Part shown: positions 44,490 through 54,931 of the stretch, piece after piece
Layout of the letters: each line of letters starts with the position of its first letter
Position numbering within the stretch: position 1 is the first letter of the stretch
Source: Alphaproteobacteria bacterium
Lineage (GTDB): Bacteria > Pseudomonadota > Alphaproteobacteria > Micavibrionales > Micavibrionaceae
Length of the DNA: 64,000 nt
Reading direction: 5' to 3'
NCBI GenBank assembly: GCA_016125135.1
Contig: WGMJ01000018.1
Coordinates: 62,001 to 126,000, forward strand
Notes under the pieces: model-generated
What the model saw: the letters and a program-made list of their open reading frames with translations, nothing else
Databases searched by the model: none
What the model was told of the DNA's origin: nothing
Position numbers and translations under genes: made by a program

Positions 44490-45914
44490 ATGACCCTTAC
44501 AGACATACCATCGCTTTCCTGCTTTGCGAACAAAGCCGAAAATACTTTTCCAATCGAAGTGCTGACTGAAAGCAACTTCCCTGCATGGCTGGAAAAACAG
44601 CCCAAGCACGTGAAGGCTTATATCAAGCGACAAGAAATAAAAGGTAAAGCAAAAGAATGCTTCAACCTTTATTCACGCGATATGGCGCCCGAGAAAGTCG
44701 TCTATATCCGCCGCGATGGTGTAACGTCTCCTTACGACTTCGCAGCCGTGTTTGACTATATCGTCAAAAACATTCCTGCAAGCGTTCTGAAAGATGCCGT
44801 CTTCAGTATTGAAGATGAGCATTACATTCACGATGACGCCGCACTGGGCTGGGGCCTTGCTAGCTACCGCTTCGATAAATTCAAAAGCAGGAAGGCGCCA
44901 GCAACGCCCAAACTTGTCTGGCAAGAAGGCGTTGACAAGAAGCGCGTAAAAGCAATCCTCGAAGGCATTTACCTTGCGCGTAACCTTATTAACATGCCGC
45001 CAAACGAGCTTGGCCCCGACCAGATGATCGCTGCTGCAAAAGCCGTAGCTGAACAGCACGATATCAAAGCAAAAGTTGTTCAGGGTGATGCATTACTCCA
45101 GAAAAACTTCCCGCTTGTGCATGCTGTTGGTAAAGCAGGCGCGCAAGATCCCGCCATCATCGAAATGAAATGGGGCAACCCCGACCATCCAAAAATCGCC
45201 ATCGTCGGTAAAGGCGTTACGTATGATACAGGCGGCTATAACCTGAAGCCTGGTGCATCCATGCGCAACATGAAGAAAGATATGGGCGGTGCCGCACACG
45301 CACTTGGCCTTGCACATATCATCATGTCGCTGAAATTACCTGTCCAGTTGCATGTTGTAACACCGGTCGTGCAAAACAATATTTCCGATGAGGCCATGGT
45401 CCCGGGCGATATTTACCCGTCACGCAAAGGCCTCACGGTCGAGATCGACAACACAGATGCCGAAGGCCGCTTGATATTGGCCGATGCCCTCACACTCGCT
45501 TGTGAAGGCAAGCCTGATTTGCTGATCGACTTTGCAACGCTCACAGGCGCTGCCCGCGTAGCACTGGGGACAGAGGTACCTCCTGTCTTCAGTAACGATG
45601 ATGACGTTGCAACTAAATTGCAAAACATCAGCTGGCAGGTTGAAGATCCGCTCTGGCGCCTTCCGCTTGTCCCTGCCTACCGCAAGGATGTTGATGGTGG
45701 TCAATCCGATATCGTGAACTCATCAAGCAATCTGGCCGGTGCAATTATGGCAGCTCTGTTCCTCGAGCGCTTTATCGAAGACGGCGTGAAGTGGGCGCAT
45801 ATCGATACATTCGCATGGCAAAATGGCGACCGCCCGGGCAGACAAAAAGGCGGGAGTGATTTGGGCCTCCGCTCTACGCTTGCCTTTATCGAACAGGAAT
45901 ATGCTAAAAAGTGA
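44490..45914 (+). CDS. Leucyl aminopeptidase family protein (M17)
   Basis: 474 residues. The two-zinc M17 core is intact: GKGVTYDTGGYNLKP, MKKDMGGAAHALG and NTDAEGRLILADAL. The N-terminal domain is shorter and more diverged than in PepA, typical of the alphaproteobacterial M17 variant. No export signal; cytoplasmic peptide turnover is expected. A REP-like repeat follows the stop. Confidence 0.93.
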   Translation: MTLTDIPSLSCFANKAENTFPIEVLTESNFPAWLEKQPKHVKAYIKRQEIKGKAKECFNLYSRDMAPEKVVYIRRDGVTSPYDFAAVFDYIVKNIPASVLKDAVFSIEDEHYIHDDAALGWGLASYRFDKFKSRKAPATPKLVWQEGVDKKRVKAILEGIYLARNLINMPPNELGPDQMIAAAKAVAEQHDIKAKVVQGDALLQKNFPLVHAVGKAGAQDPAIIEMKWGNPDHPKIAIVGKGVTYDTGGYNLKPGASMRNMKKDMGGAAHALGLAHIIMSLKLPVQLHVVTPVVQNNISDEAMVPGDIYPSRKGLTVEIDNTDAEGRLILADALTLACEGKPDLLIDFATLTGAARVALGTEVPPVFSNDDDVATKLQNISWQVEDPLWRLPLVPAYRKDVDGGQSDIVNSSSNLAGAIMAALFLERFIEDGVKWAHIDTFAWQNGDRPGRQKGGSDLGLRSTLAFIEQEYAKK

Positions 45915-45981
45915 TGTCATCCTCGCGGAAGCGAGGATCTCGTTGAACAAAACACAAGATTCCCGCTTTCGCGGGAATGAC
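45915..45981. repeat. REP-like paired palindrome, copy 2 (reverse order)
   Basis: ATCCTCGCGGAAGCGAGGAT followed by ATTCCCGCTTTCGCGGGAAT, the reverse complement order of copies 1 and 3. It lies between the M17 gene and rnhB and ends about 11 nt before the rnhB start. Confidence 0.85.
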
Positions 45982-45992
45982 AAAAGGGAGCC

Positions 45993-46592
45993 ATGTCAGA
46001 GAATTATATCTGCGGCATTGATGAAGCAGGGCGCGGCCCCTTGGCCGGCCCCGTTTTCTCGGCTTGTGTTTACATTCCTGAAAACAAAAAGAACCTCGAT
46101 TTCTGGCGTGCTGTTACCGACAGCAAAAAACTAAGCGCTGCCAAACGCGAAAAGCTTTTTCCGCTTATCGTTGAACATGCGCATTTCGGTATCGCGCAAT
46201 GCGCCAACGAAGAGATTGACCATATCAACATCTTACAAGCGACGCTTCTTTCCATGAAGCGTGCTTACGAACAAATGATTGACCGTTTCAAGAACGAGCC
46301 TGTCAAAGCAATGATTGATGGTAACAAATGCCCTGCCTTGCCAATTGCGTGCGAAGCCGTGGTAGGTGGTGATGCGTCCGTGCTCGAAATTGGCGCTGCA
46401 TCCATACTGGCGAAAGTTTCACGTGACCGCTTTATGGCGCATATCCATGAGGAATACCCGATGTATGGCTGGGTGAAGAATGCGGGCTACGGCACTAAGG
46501 ACCATCTGGCGGCTATCGAGGCCTACGGCCCCTCGCCTTATCACCGCCTTAGTTTTGCCCCCTTGAAGCAGCAAAACCTCTTCGCAGCATAA
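45993..46592 (+). CDS. rnhB: Ribonuclease HII
   Basis: 199 residues. Catalytic motif GIDEAGRGPLAGPV, second acid pocket in MIDGNKCP and SILAKVSRDRFM are intact. Cuts RNA at RNA-DNA junctions. Its neighbourhood with ccrM is typical of Alphaproteobacteria, here interrupted by the minus-strand gene at 46622-48055. GGGAGCC lies before the ATG. Confidence 0.97.
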   Translation: MSENYICGIDEAGRGPLAGPVFSACVYIPENKKNLDFWRAVTDSKKLSAAKREKLFPLIVEHAHFGIAQCANEEIDHINILQATLLSMKRAYEQMIDRFKNEPVKAMIDGNKCPALPIACEAVVGGDASVLEIGAASILAKVSRDRFMAHIHEEYPMYGWVKNAGYGTKDHLAAIEAYGPSPYHRLSFAPLKQQNLFAA

Positions 46593-46621
46593 CAAAGCGC
46601 CGCGCTCAAATATAAGAATTT

Positions 46622-48055
46622 TTAAATCCTATGCTGTGTAAAAATTGTTTTTTTAACCGCTTCAAATGCAGGAGATTCTGATAAACGGCCTATCAAACTG
46701 GGGTCTCCGCCTTTCATCGCTTCGAATATTCCCGTTAGCCACATCGTCCTGTAAACACCACTCGGCTCAAGAAGGTCCATCCGTTTTAAGATTTTGCCGC
46801 ATAAATCTTGTTGCTGTTCGTCACCATATCTACGCCCATAAGAAGTCTCTATCAGGTAAGGCAAATATATAGGGTTTTCAGTCATGAACTGTGTAATCTC
46901 TTTTTCAAGCCTTTGCAGAATGCCCGCACGCTGTAATCCACCACCCTCATATATACTTTGGTCACCATGCTGGTGCGCTTCAAACGCACAATAAAGTGCT
47001 TCAAATCCTTTTCCGGGGCAGCCCGATTGCAACCCCGCCTTAAGAATTTCATCAGCGCTATGGCTTTGCAAATAGTCACAAAGGCCTGAAAGCCCTGAAA
47101 CAAGCGCTTCATTAATCCTGTTGGCTGTTTCTACGTCTTGAAGTGGCGCAAAGGTTGTCAGGCCTTCAATGTCTTTGCCCGTTTGTGAAATATAGGCATC
47201 ACGCCCCTCTTCAATTGTCGAAGCTCTGAAAGCCAACGCTTCATCGGGCGTATTAAATCTTGTTTTGGGCACCTTGTAATAGCCGCCGCCAACAATCGGC
47301 TCTCCGTTTACTAATGTCATTTCACCATGAATAAAAAAGTAAGTATCTCCGCGCCTGTGAAGAACGCCCGGAACATCCTTTGTAAATGCAGCAATTTCTT
47401 CTTCTGTAATCAGGTGCACTGGTATAACCGATACAACACTCCGCCCTGCTGGCAGGCCATACTTGCCACCAAATTCTACCGGCCTTGCCTTTACAACAGG
47501 CTGCACAGCAAAACTAAGGTTCTGAGGCATATTATTATGATTAAAATATAACCGGCATACGGCAGCACCATTACGGCCGGTATATTCGCGTTCGATGACC
47601 GGATTATTCGGTATATCCTCGGTGCGAACAGCAATCTTCCCTTCACCCCTCTGTAATCGTGATTTGAAAATTACTTCAGAAAATCCCTGCGCACGACATT
47701 GCTCATAGATTGCACGCGCGGCAGATGGCTTCGCAGGGTCAAAACCGAAAAACATTGTTGTTGGCAAATAATCGCCAAGACTTATAGCCGCTAACGCATA
47801 TAACGAATGTTTGTCATTGAGGATAAGATTACCAAGGCCTTTTTCATCTTCTATGCCTTTATCTCTTAAGCGCTCATATAATCTGGCAGCAGCTTTTAGA
47901 CTCTCTTCGCCATAACACGCATCATAACCATCTGTTTCTGAAGCATAGAGATCCTGCGTCTCAAGGAACTTCACACCGTCACCAGTGTCTATCCAGTCCA
48001 CGATGATCTGCTTAAACCCCGCTAAAGCCGGATGCTTGATGTCCGCTGTGGCCAT
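46622..48055 (-). CDS. Hypothetical cytoplasmic protein
   Basis: 477 residues, unrecognised. No signal peptide or membrane segment. It begins with a helical part (about 1-115), followed by a mixed alpha/beta region (RLYFNHNNMPQNLSFAVQPVV; GDTYFFIHGEMTLVNGEP) and a helical C-terminal half with several Cys. It separates rnhB from ccrM, which are usually adjacent, so it may be an insertion in this lineage. Its promoter must share the region that carries the CtrA box and GANTC cluster. Confidence 0.75.
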   Translation of the reverse strand: MATADIKHPALAGFKQIIVDWIDTGDGVKFLETQDLYASETDGYDACYGEESLKAAARLYERLRDKGIEDEKGLGNLILNDKHSLYALAAISLGDYLPTTMFFGFDPAKPSAARAIYEQCRAQGFSEVIFKSRLQRGEGKIAVRTEDIPNNPVIEREYTGRNGAAVCRLYFNHNNMPQNLSFAVQPVVKARPVEFGGKYGLPAGRSVVSVIPVHLITEEEIAAFTKDVPGVLHRRGDTYFFIHGEMTLVNGEPIVGGGYYKVPKTRFNTPDEALAFRASTIEEGRDAYISQTGKDIEGLTTFAPLQDVETANRINEALVSGLSGLCDYLQSHSADEILKAGLQSGCPGKGFEALYCAFEAHQHGDQSIYEGGGLQRAGILQRLEKEITQFMTENPIYLPYLIETSYGRRYGDEQQQDLCGKILKRMDLLEPSGVYRTMWLTGIFEAMKGGDPSLIGRLSESPAFEAVKKTIFTQHRI

Positions 48056-48163
48056 GCCTTTTCCCTCAGGCAGATTTTACAGAAGGCCGGTTAATCCTTG
48101 GTAAAGCTTCATAAAACGGCAAGATTTTAAAAATTCCTATATTCGCGACCTAGATTATAATCG

Positions 48164-48178
48164 TTAACAAATCCTTAA
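48164..48178 (+). promoter_or_regulatory. CtrA binding box
   Basis: TTAA (48164-48167), 7-bp spacer, TTAA (48175-48178): the full CtrA consensus TTAA-N7-TTAA, about 150 bp before the ccrM start. A weaker site, TTAA-N7-TAAA, lies at 48091-48105. Confidence 0.7.
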
Positions 48179-48208
48179 TTTTTCCTTCAAAAAATCAAAT
48201 AACCCATT

Positions 48209-48270
48209 GATTCAAATATGTGAATCAAAATTCTGTTTGACGCGGAATCGCGAATGATTCATGATGATTC
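48209..48270. promoter_or_regulatory. Cluster of five GANTC methylation sites at the ccrM promoter
   Basis: GANTC at 48209, 48222, 48245, 48256 and 48266, five in 62 bp where chance would give roughly one per 256 bp. They surround a TTGACG (48237-48242) and CATGAT (48260-48265) promoter-like pair with 17-bp spacing. This fits methylation feedback of CcrM on its own gene, as known in Caulobacter. Confidence 0.8.
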
Positions 48271-48275
48271 GGTAA

Positions 48276-49493
<1,218 letters not shown>

Positions 49494-49508
49494 ATCAATT
49501 TTACGTTA

Positions 49509-50351
49509 TTAATTTCCCGTCAGCGGGTTTTCAGGCTTGTCCGGCAAATCGGCTGGCGGAAGCCCATAGTCGGGCGCGGGCTGCCCTGTAAACTTATGCA
49601 ACTCGTATGTCTGCTCGTAATCCGCAAAGAAGGTAATTTCTTTTATCATGCCTTCAAACTGCATGAATCTCTCGCCCGACCCCATTGCTTCCTCGCCTAA
49701 ATAATCAACCAGCTCTACGCGGAACCGCGCGTACACTTTTCTGTTCTCGCGGTCATCTTTGCTTTTGCGCACAGCAATCGATTTAATATAAGGGTCGGCT
49801 TTTTCTTGTGCTATTGGCACAAAGCGTAAATCCAGCGGCGCTTTTAATACCATCAAGGCATTCCCGGGGATACCCTTGGCTGCAAAAAGCTCTAGTGGCT
49901 CGGCGCAAGGCTCGGCACGCAGGCTATTCCCTGATATTTGCAGCTTTGTATTGCTACGAAACGCGGTGTCTGGTGAAAGCGGGAAGCCCTGTCTCTTGAA
50001 ATCATAGGTTTCAAAAATCACAGGCTGTAAATATTCAAAAGTCCGCGGAAATTTACTTCCGTTAATCTGCAGGTAAGAGCGCGTAATATCGCGTATGCTC
50101 TTCCATTCAAAATCATCGCTATAGTAATCTTTGAAGATCTTGCATTCTGCAAGCGCCAGATAATTATCGATCTTCGTATTATCGTTCATCTCGTATGCAC
50201 CAAGCGCAAAAGCAGCCTTGGCTAAATTCAACGCACTCGTTTGCAGGAATTTATCTTGCGCGTTTGCGGCCTGTGGAATTAGCAGTGGCAGCAGCAGCGC
50301 CAAGAGTGTAAGGCAAAACTTTTTTGAACAAGGTAGGAAGGCCGGCATCAT
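49509..50351 (-). CDS. Hypothetical secreted protein overlapping mutY
   Basis: About 280 residues. The start at 50351 (MMPAFLPCSKKF) gives a clean signal peptide ending QAANAQ; it overlaps the 3' end of mutY by about 101 nt in another frame. The mature protein has beta-rich parts (YARFRVELVDYL, EITFFADYEQTYEL) and Pro-rich ends; I do not recognise the family. Start uncertain because of the overlap, but a later start would lose the signal peptide. Confidence 0.75.
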   Translation of the reverse strand: MMPAFLPCSKKFCLTLLALLLPLLIPQAANAQDKFLQTSALNLAKAAFALGAYEMNDNTKIDNYLALAECKIFKDYYSDDFEWKSIRDITRSYLQINGSKFPRTFEYLQPVIFETYDFKRQGFPLSPDTAFRSNTKLQISGNSLRAEPCAEPLELFAAKGIPGNALMVLKAPLDLRFVPIAQEKADPYIKSIAVRKSKDDRENRKVYARFRVELVDYLGEEAMGSGERFMQFEGMIKEITFFADYEQTYELHKFTGQPAPDYGLPPADLPDKPENPLTGN

Positions 50352-51315
50352 AGATATCTTTCTTCTGGATCCAGAAATAGCTTTCTTTGATTTTATCATA
50401 TTTCTCGGCACTAGCGTGCCATATCTGTAATGTTAAATCAAAATGGGTAAAACTATGCTTTATCAGCCCCGATTTTTTCCATAGCGCTTTTACGGGCGGC
50501 TTGGTTTTGCCCTGCTTTAGCTCCCAAGTTGACGTTGGCAGACCTACCATCCCTGCAAACAATCCTTTTTCTGCGCGGCGCTCGCATAAAACACCGTCCT
50601 TTCCCATCAGCCAGTAAACATGGCCGTATTTTTGCGGCACAGCTTTTTTGGCTTCGCGTTGCGGATATTTCTCGGGCGCGTCCTCTGCGTAGGCTTTACA
50701 AAATTTCTGTACAGGGCATTTATCGCATTGCGGGTTATCTGGTGTGCAAATGGTGGCACCCAAATCCATCAGCGCTTGCGCGTAATCCCCTGCCCTCTCT
50801 CGCGGCACTAATTTTCCAGCAAGCGTATATAACTTTTCTTTTGCTGCTGGCATTTTTTCTTTCACGGCATAGATACGCGCCATCACACGCTCAACATTGC
50901 CATCAACCACGTTTGCAGGTTTCTGGAATGCAATTGCCCGCACAGAAGCAGCCGTATAGCGGCCAATACCGGGCAGCTTGCGTAATTCTTCCTCTTGATC
51001 GGGGAAAGCGCCGTTATAGTCCCGCACAACAGCTTGGGCGCATTTCAGCAAATTACGCGCACGGGCGTAATAGCCAAGCCCCGCCCATTCGCGTAAGACA
51101 TCTTCTTCCTTCGCTTTCGCAAGGTTTTCAACCGTCGGCCATTTCTTCAAGAATTTCAGGTAATACGGAATTACCGTTTTAACGACTGTTTGCTGCAGCA
51201 TAATCTCGGCCAGCCATGCTTTATAGGCATCTTGCCGTAATCCGCCTTTTACGCGCCAAGGCAGCTCGCGGCCTTCGCGGTCATACCATTTCATGATTGC
51301 CTTTTGAAACGTCAT
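50251..51315 (-). CDS. mutY: A/G-specific adenine glycosylase
   Basis: 354 residues. HhH motif LPGIGRYTAASVRAIAF with catalytic Asp in NVVDGNVER, 4Fe-4S loop CTPDNPQCDKCPVQKFC and a C-terminal NUDIX-like 8-oxoG recognition domain. Removes A opposite 8-oxoguanine. The last about 17 residues beyond LPTLFKKVL are read through the start of the next gene and do not look conserved. Divergent from the dciA-like gene by 17 nt. Confidence 0.96.
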   Translation of the reverse strand: MTFQKAIMKWYDREGRELPWRVKGGLRQDAYKAWLAEIMLQQTVVKTVIPYYLKFLKKWPTVENLAKAKEEDVLREWAGLGYYARARNLLKCAQAVVRDYNGAFPDQEEELRKLPGIGRYTAASVRAIAFQKPANVVDGNVERVMARIYAVKEKMPAAKEKLYTLAGKLVPRERAGDYAQALMDLGATICTPDNPQCDKCPVQKFCKAYAEDAPEKYPQREAKKAVPQKYGHVYWLMGKDGVLCERRAEKGLFAGMVGLPTSTWELKQGKTKPPVKALWKKSGLIKHSFTHFDLTLQIWHASAEKYDKIKESYFWIQKKDIYDAGLPTLFKKVLPYTLGAAAATANSTGRKRAR

Positions 51316-51332
51316 TCAGCTAAAACCTTATC

Positions 51333-51803
51333 ATGTCCCTTAAGCTTATAGGCAATATGGTTGGTTCACTTACGCGCAACACTTTTCGCAAAAAGTTTGT
51401 TGTGCTTGGCCGCCTGCTCTCTGACTGGCCCACAATCGCCGGTGCCAACTTTGCTTCTATCACCACGCCCTCACAATTAAAATATACCAAAAGCGGCAAA
51501 GACAAGCACATGGCCGCAACATTGGTGCTGGAAGCACCAAATGCGCAAATCCCGCTCCTTCATCACCAGATGCCCATTCTTATTCAGCGTATCAATCAGG
51601 TTTTCGGGCAAAACATCATCGAAAATATAAAACTTGTGCCGGAAACTTCGAAAAAACAGAGTGTTGAAGCCCCGAAACGCCGAAAAACCTTGACGGAATC
51701 CGAGAAACAGGGTGTATCTTCCCTTGTCGAAAATATAGAAGACCCCACCTTACGGGAAAAACTTCAAACTCTCGGCGAAGCAGTATTACAGGAAAAGAGA
51801 TAG
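51333..51803 (+). CDS. DUF721 protein, DciA-like
   Basis: 156 residues. N-terminal KH-like DUF721 domain: FVVLGRLLSDWPTIAGANFASITTPSQLKY and the hydrophobic strands of ATLVLEA...LIQRINQVFGQNIIENIKLV. DciA proteins help load replicative helicase; the role of alphaproteobacterial DUF721 proteins is inferred from that. Position beside mutY and upstream of efp in one direction; stop is 4 nt from efp. Confidence 0.85.
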   Translation: MSLKLIGNMVGSLTRNTFRKKFVVLGRLLSDWPTIAGANFASITTPSQLKYTKSGKDKHMAATLVLEAPNAQIPLLHHQMPILIQRINQVFGQNIIENIKLVPETSKKQSVEAPKRRKTLTESEKQGVSSLVENIEDPTLREKLQTLGEAVLQEKR

Positions 51804-51807
51804 TCAA

Positions 51808-52377
51808 ATGGCAAAAGTAAGTGCGATCACCCTGCGTAAAGGGCACGTAATTGATCATAACGGCAAATTATGGGTCGTGGCCCACAGCGAAATCATGCAG
51901 CCAGGTAAAGGCGCATCGGTCATCAACGTTGAAATGCGTGATGTCCGCTCCGGCACAAAAGACAATGTCCGCTTCCGCACACAAGAGACTGTCGAGCGCG
52001 TCCGCCTCGAGCAAGATGATTGCACATACCTATACACAGACGGGGAAATTTATACATTCATGAACCAAGTGAATTTCGAACAGGTTGAAGTGAAAGCCGA
52101 AATTATCGGTGACGCAGCAGCGTTCCTGCAAGAAGGCATGAAAGTAAATATTGAATCGTTCGAAGGCACACCACTCAGCGTTGAACTGCCAGACACAGTG
52201 ATCATGCAAATCGTTGAAGCCGACCCTGTTGTAAAAGGTCAAACAGCGTCATCGTCATACAAACCAGCAATCCTTGAAAACGGCGTTAAAGTAATGGTGC
52301 CTCCGTTCATTGAAAGCGGCACACGCATTGTTGTAAAAACAGAAGATTCTTCATACGTTGAACGCGCTAAAGACTAA
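51808..52377 (+). CDS. efp: Elongation factor P
   Basis: 189 residues, three-domain EF-P. The modification loop has Lys34 in MQPGKGASVIN. KOW-like domain I, OB-fold domains II-III (VELPDTVIMQIVEADPVVKGQTAS; VMVPPFIESGTRIVVKTEDSSYVERA) are complete. Relieves ribosome stalling at polyproline; proline runs occur in this window, e.g. in paralogue 2 at 28527. Confidence 0.97.
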   Translation: MAKVSAITLRKGHVIDHNGKLWVVAHSEIMQPGKGASVINVEMRDVRSGTKDNVRFRTQETVERVRLEQDDCTYLYTDGEIYTFMNQVNFEQVEVKAEIIGDAAAFLQEGMKVNIESFEGTPLSVELPDTVIMQIVEADPVVKGQTASSSYKPAILENGVKVMVPPFIESGTRIVVKTEDSSYVERAKD

Positions 52378-52380
52378 CCA

Positions 52381-53175
52381 ATGGCTATATCCGCTAATCT
52401 AAACATCATGATGCAGGCCGCTGAAAAAGCGGCCCGTTCGTTACTGCGTGACTTCGGCGAAATCGAGCAATTGCAAGTCTCTGTCAAAGGCCCGGGCGAT
52501 TTCGTGACGGCTGCTGACAAACGCTCCGAAGAAATCATTTACAAAGAACTCAGCAAAGCACGCCCGTCTTTTGGCTTCTTGATGGAAGAAACAGGTGATG
52601 TAAAAGGCGCTGATGGGGAGCACCGCTTTATTATTGACCCGCTCGACGGCACGCATAACTTCATGCACGGTATTCCGCACTGGAATATTTCAATCGGCCT
52701 TGAGAGAAACAATGAAGTCATCGCTGGCGTTATTTACGACCCGACACGCAATGAGATGTTCTGGGCCGAAAAAGGCTATGGCGCCTTTATGCAGAAGAAA
52801 CGCCTCCGCGTTTCAGGCCGTGCCGAACCAACCATGGTTGGCTCATGTATGTTCTATTCTTCACGTGCACAGAATGACTGGGAAGAAGGCACAAAAGATA
52901 TTCTAAAACTGCAGCAGCTGCCTCTTGGCGTGCGCCAGTTCGGTGCTTTTGCGCTTGATCTCGCATATGTCGCTGCAGGCCGCCTTGATGCTTGTTTCGA
53001 GAAAAACGGCCCCAAAGAATGGGATATTGCAGCAGGCTCCATTATCGTTAAGGAAGCTGGCGGTTATATCAGCAGCCTCGACCCCAAACAGCCAAACCCT
53101 GTTTACAGCCGTTCGGTGCTGGCGTCTAACGCACTTGTTCACCAGAATATGCTCAAGCTTGTTAAATCGGCTTAA
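52381..53175 (+). CDS. suhB: Inositol-1-monophosphatase, SuhB-like
   Basis: 264 residues. Metal site FVTAADKRSEE, MEETG, IDPLDGTHNFMHGIPHW and KEWDIAAGSIIVKEAGG, the canonical IMPase set. It starts 3 nt after the efp stop; the efp-suhB pair is common in Alphaproteobacteria. SuhB proteins also take part in rRNA antitermination in some bacteria. Confidence 0.92.
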   Translation: MAISANLNIMMQAAEKAARSLLRDFGEIEQLQVSVKGPGDFVTAADKRSEEIIYKELSKARPSFGFLMEETGDVKGADGEHRFIIDPLDGTHNFMHGIPHWNISIGLERNNEVIAGVIYDPTRNEMFWAEKGYGAFMQKKRLRVSGRAEPTMVGSCMFYSSRAQNDWEEGTKDILKLQQLPLGVRQFGAFALDLAYVAAGRLDACFEKNGPKEWDIAAGSIIVKEAGGYISSLDPKQPNPVYSRSVLASNALVHQNMLKLVKSA

Positions 53176-53193
53176 CCGCCCTATCTTTTCGCT

Positions 53194-53937
53194 ATGCTGC
53201 GTTACTTAACGTTTCTACTCTGCTTCTCTTTGCCCCTCGCGGCTTCTGCCCAAGGGCTTGAGAATTATGCACCGCCACCCATGTTTGGCGGCAGCAGTTC
53301 AGAAACTGTAGCCGCACCCGCTACGTCCCCTTCATCAAAATCAACTTCAAGCAGCGTGAAGTCGGCCCCTGTGCTTTCGCCTGAAGATTACCGCGATGCA
53401 GGCGTAAAACCAACTACCAAGCCATCACAAAAAACCTTCAAACCTGAAAAGCCCAATACCAAACCGCAAAAGGCCGCCAGCACGCAAGCCGCCATGCCTG
53501 CTGTAAAACCAAAACCAGTCGAGCGTGAAGTGTTGCCGCCTCCCGCAGCTGAAAAGCCTGCCATTGTCGATATTACTGCGCCGCTACAGCCTGAAGCAGC
53601 AAGCATCTCCCCTCCACCAGAAGGCACAAGCCTGCTGCAGTACAAACCGGAAACAACTGACCTTACTGAAAGCCAGAAGCTTGAAATTCTCTCTGCCATA
53701 CTGGCAAAGCTGAAAAGTGACCCCGCCGCACGCGTTACCATCCTCGCCTATGCCAGCCCCGACGATACCCTCCAAAGCGGGGCGCGGCGCATAGCCCTTG
53801 CCCGTGGCGTCGCCATTCGTGAATATATTATGTCTAACAAAATCGGGGCGGACCGTATCGATTTAAAGGCATTAGGCGACACAATCGAAGGAAAAGGCGA
53901 TATTGTAGAGCTAATTCTCAATGATTGCTGTGGATAG
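53194..53937 (+). CDS. OmpA-like domain protein with Pro/Lys-rich linker
   Basis: 247 residues. Sec signal (MLRYLTFLLCFSLPLAASA), a long low-complexity Pro/Lys/Ser linker (about 40-140) long enough to span the periplasm, and a C-terminal OmpA-like domain (about 150-245: VTILAYASPDDTLQSGARRIALARGVAIREYIMSNKI...) for peptidoglycan binding. No beta-barrel, so it is a periplasmic or envelope-linked protein. Confidence 0.83.
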   Translation: MLRYLTFLLCFSLPLAASAQGLENYAPPPMFGGSSSETVAAPATSPSSKSTSSSVKSAPVLSPEDYRDAGVKPTTKPSQKTFKPEKPNTKPQKAASTQAAMPAVKPKPVEREVLPPPAAEKPAIVDITAPLQPEAASISPPPEGTSLLQYKPETTDLTESQKLEILSAILAKLKSDPAARVTILAYASPDDTLQSGARRIALARGVAIREYIMSNKIGADRIDLKALGDTIEGKGDIVELILNDCCG

Positions 53938-54051
53938 GCTTCCGCAGATACTTCCGCATAAGTAGCCAAAAAGGCTAGAAAAACTTTGACGTGCGCAAGC
54001 AGTTTGCGCTATGAAAAATGTACTTCCTAGGACGAATCGGAGACTTGCGTT

Positions 54052-54924
54052 ATGAGATCAAACAATGTGCTCACTATTGTTATTTTGCTGCTAATCATCG
54101 GCGTAGCCGGTGCAGGGTATTATTTATACACCCAGCAAACAGCAGAACCTGTTGCCGAAGAGACTGCAGAAGCTGAAGCACCAGTACAAGACCTGACCGA
54201 AGCCGCACCTGAAGCAACACCCGCCCGTACTGTTGAAGACATGATGGGTGTGCGTAGCCTGGGTGATGAAAGCGCCCCCGTCACAGTGATCGAGTACAGC
54301 TCGCTTACATGCAGCCACTGCGCTGACTTCCATAAAAATTCACTTCCTGCCATCAAGCAACAATATGTTGATACAGGGAAAGTCCGTTTTATCTTCAAGG
54401 AATTTCCTTTAAACGCTGCCGCGCTTGATGCAAGCAAACTTCTGCGCTGTATGCCTGAAGATAAATACCTCGCCTTCCAAGACGTGCTGTTTACCAATCA
54501 GGAGAACTGGGCCTACGAAGAAAATTACCGTGACCTGCTTTTGCAGAACGCACAACTCGCCGGCCTTTCAGCTGAAGATGCACAAGCCTGTCTTGACAAC
54601 GAAGAACTAGGCAAGCGCATCACCAAAGACATGCAGGAAGGTGGCAAAGCATGGAAAGTATCTGCCACACCAACGTTCGTGATTAACAACGGCGTAAAAA
54701 TTATCAGCGGCGACCACACACCCGAGACCTTCGGCGCCGCTGTAGACGAAGCGCTAGCAGCTGCAGGCACAGCACCTGAAGCAGCACCTGCTGCCGATGC
54801 AGAAGCACCTTCAACCGATACACTCCAGCCGGCAGAAGAACCAGCCGCAACTGAAGAAGCGCCTGCAGATACACCGGCAACAACTGAAGAAACAACAACA
54901 GAAGAACCAGCAAAAACAGAGTAA
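54052..54924 (+). CDS. DsbA-family thiol-disulfide protein, membrane-anchored
   Basis: 290 residues. An N-terminal membrane anchor (about 7-26), acidic linker, then a DsbA/thioredoxin fold with active site CSHC (87-90; SSLTCSHCADFH) and cis-Pro loop SATPTFVINN. The tail from about 245 is Glu/Ala/Pro/Thr-rich and disordered. Stop lies 7 nt before smc, an arrangement seen in many Alphaproteobacteria. Confidence 0.92.
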   Translation: MRSNNVLTIVILLLIIGVAGAGYYLYTQQTAEPVAEETAEAEAPVQDLTEAAPEATPARTVEDMMGVRSLGDESAPVTVIEYSSLTCSHCADFHKNSLPAIKQQYVDTGKVRFIFKEFPLNAAALDASKLLRCMPEDKYLAFQDVLFTNQENWAYEENYRDLLLQNAQLAGLSAEDAQACLDNEELGKRITKDMQEGGKAWKVSATPTFVINNGVKIISGDHTPETFGAAVDEALAAAGTAPEAAPAADAEAPSTDTLQPAEEPAATEEAPADTPATTEETTTEEPAKTE

Positions 54925-54931
54925 CAATTAA

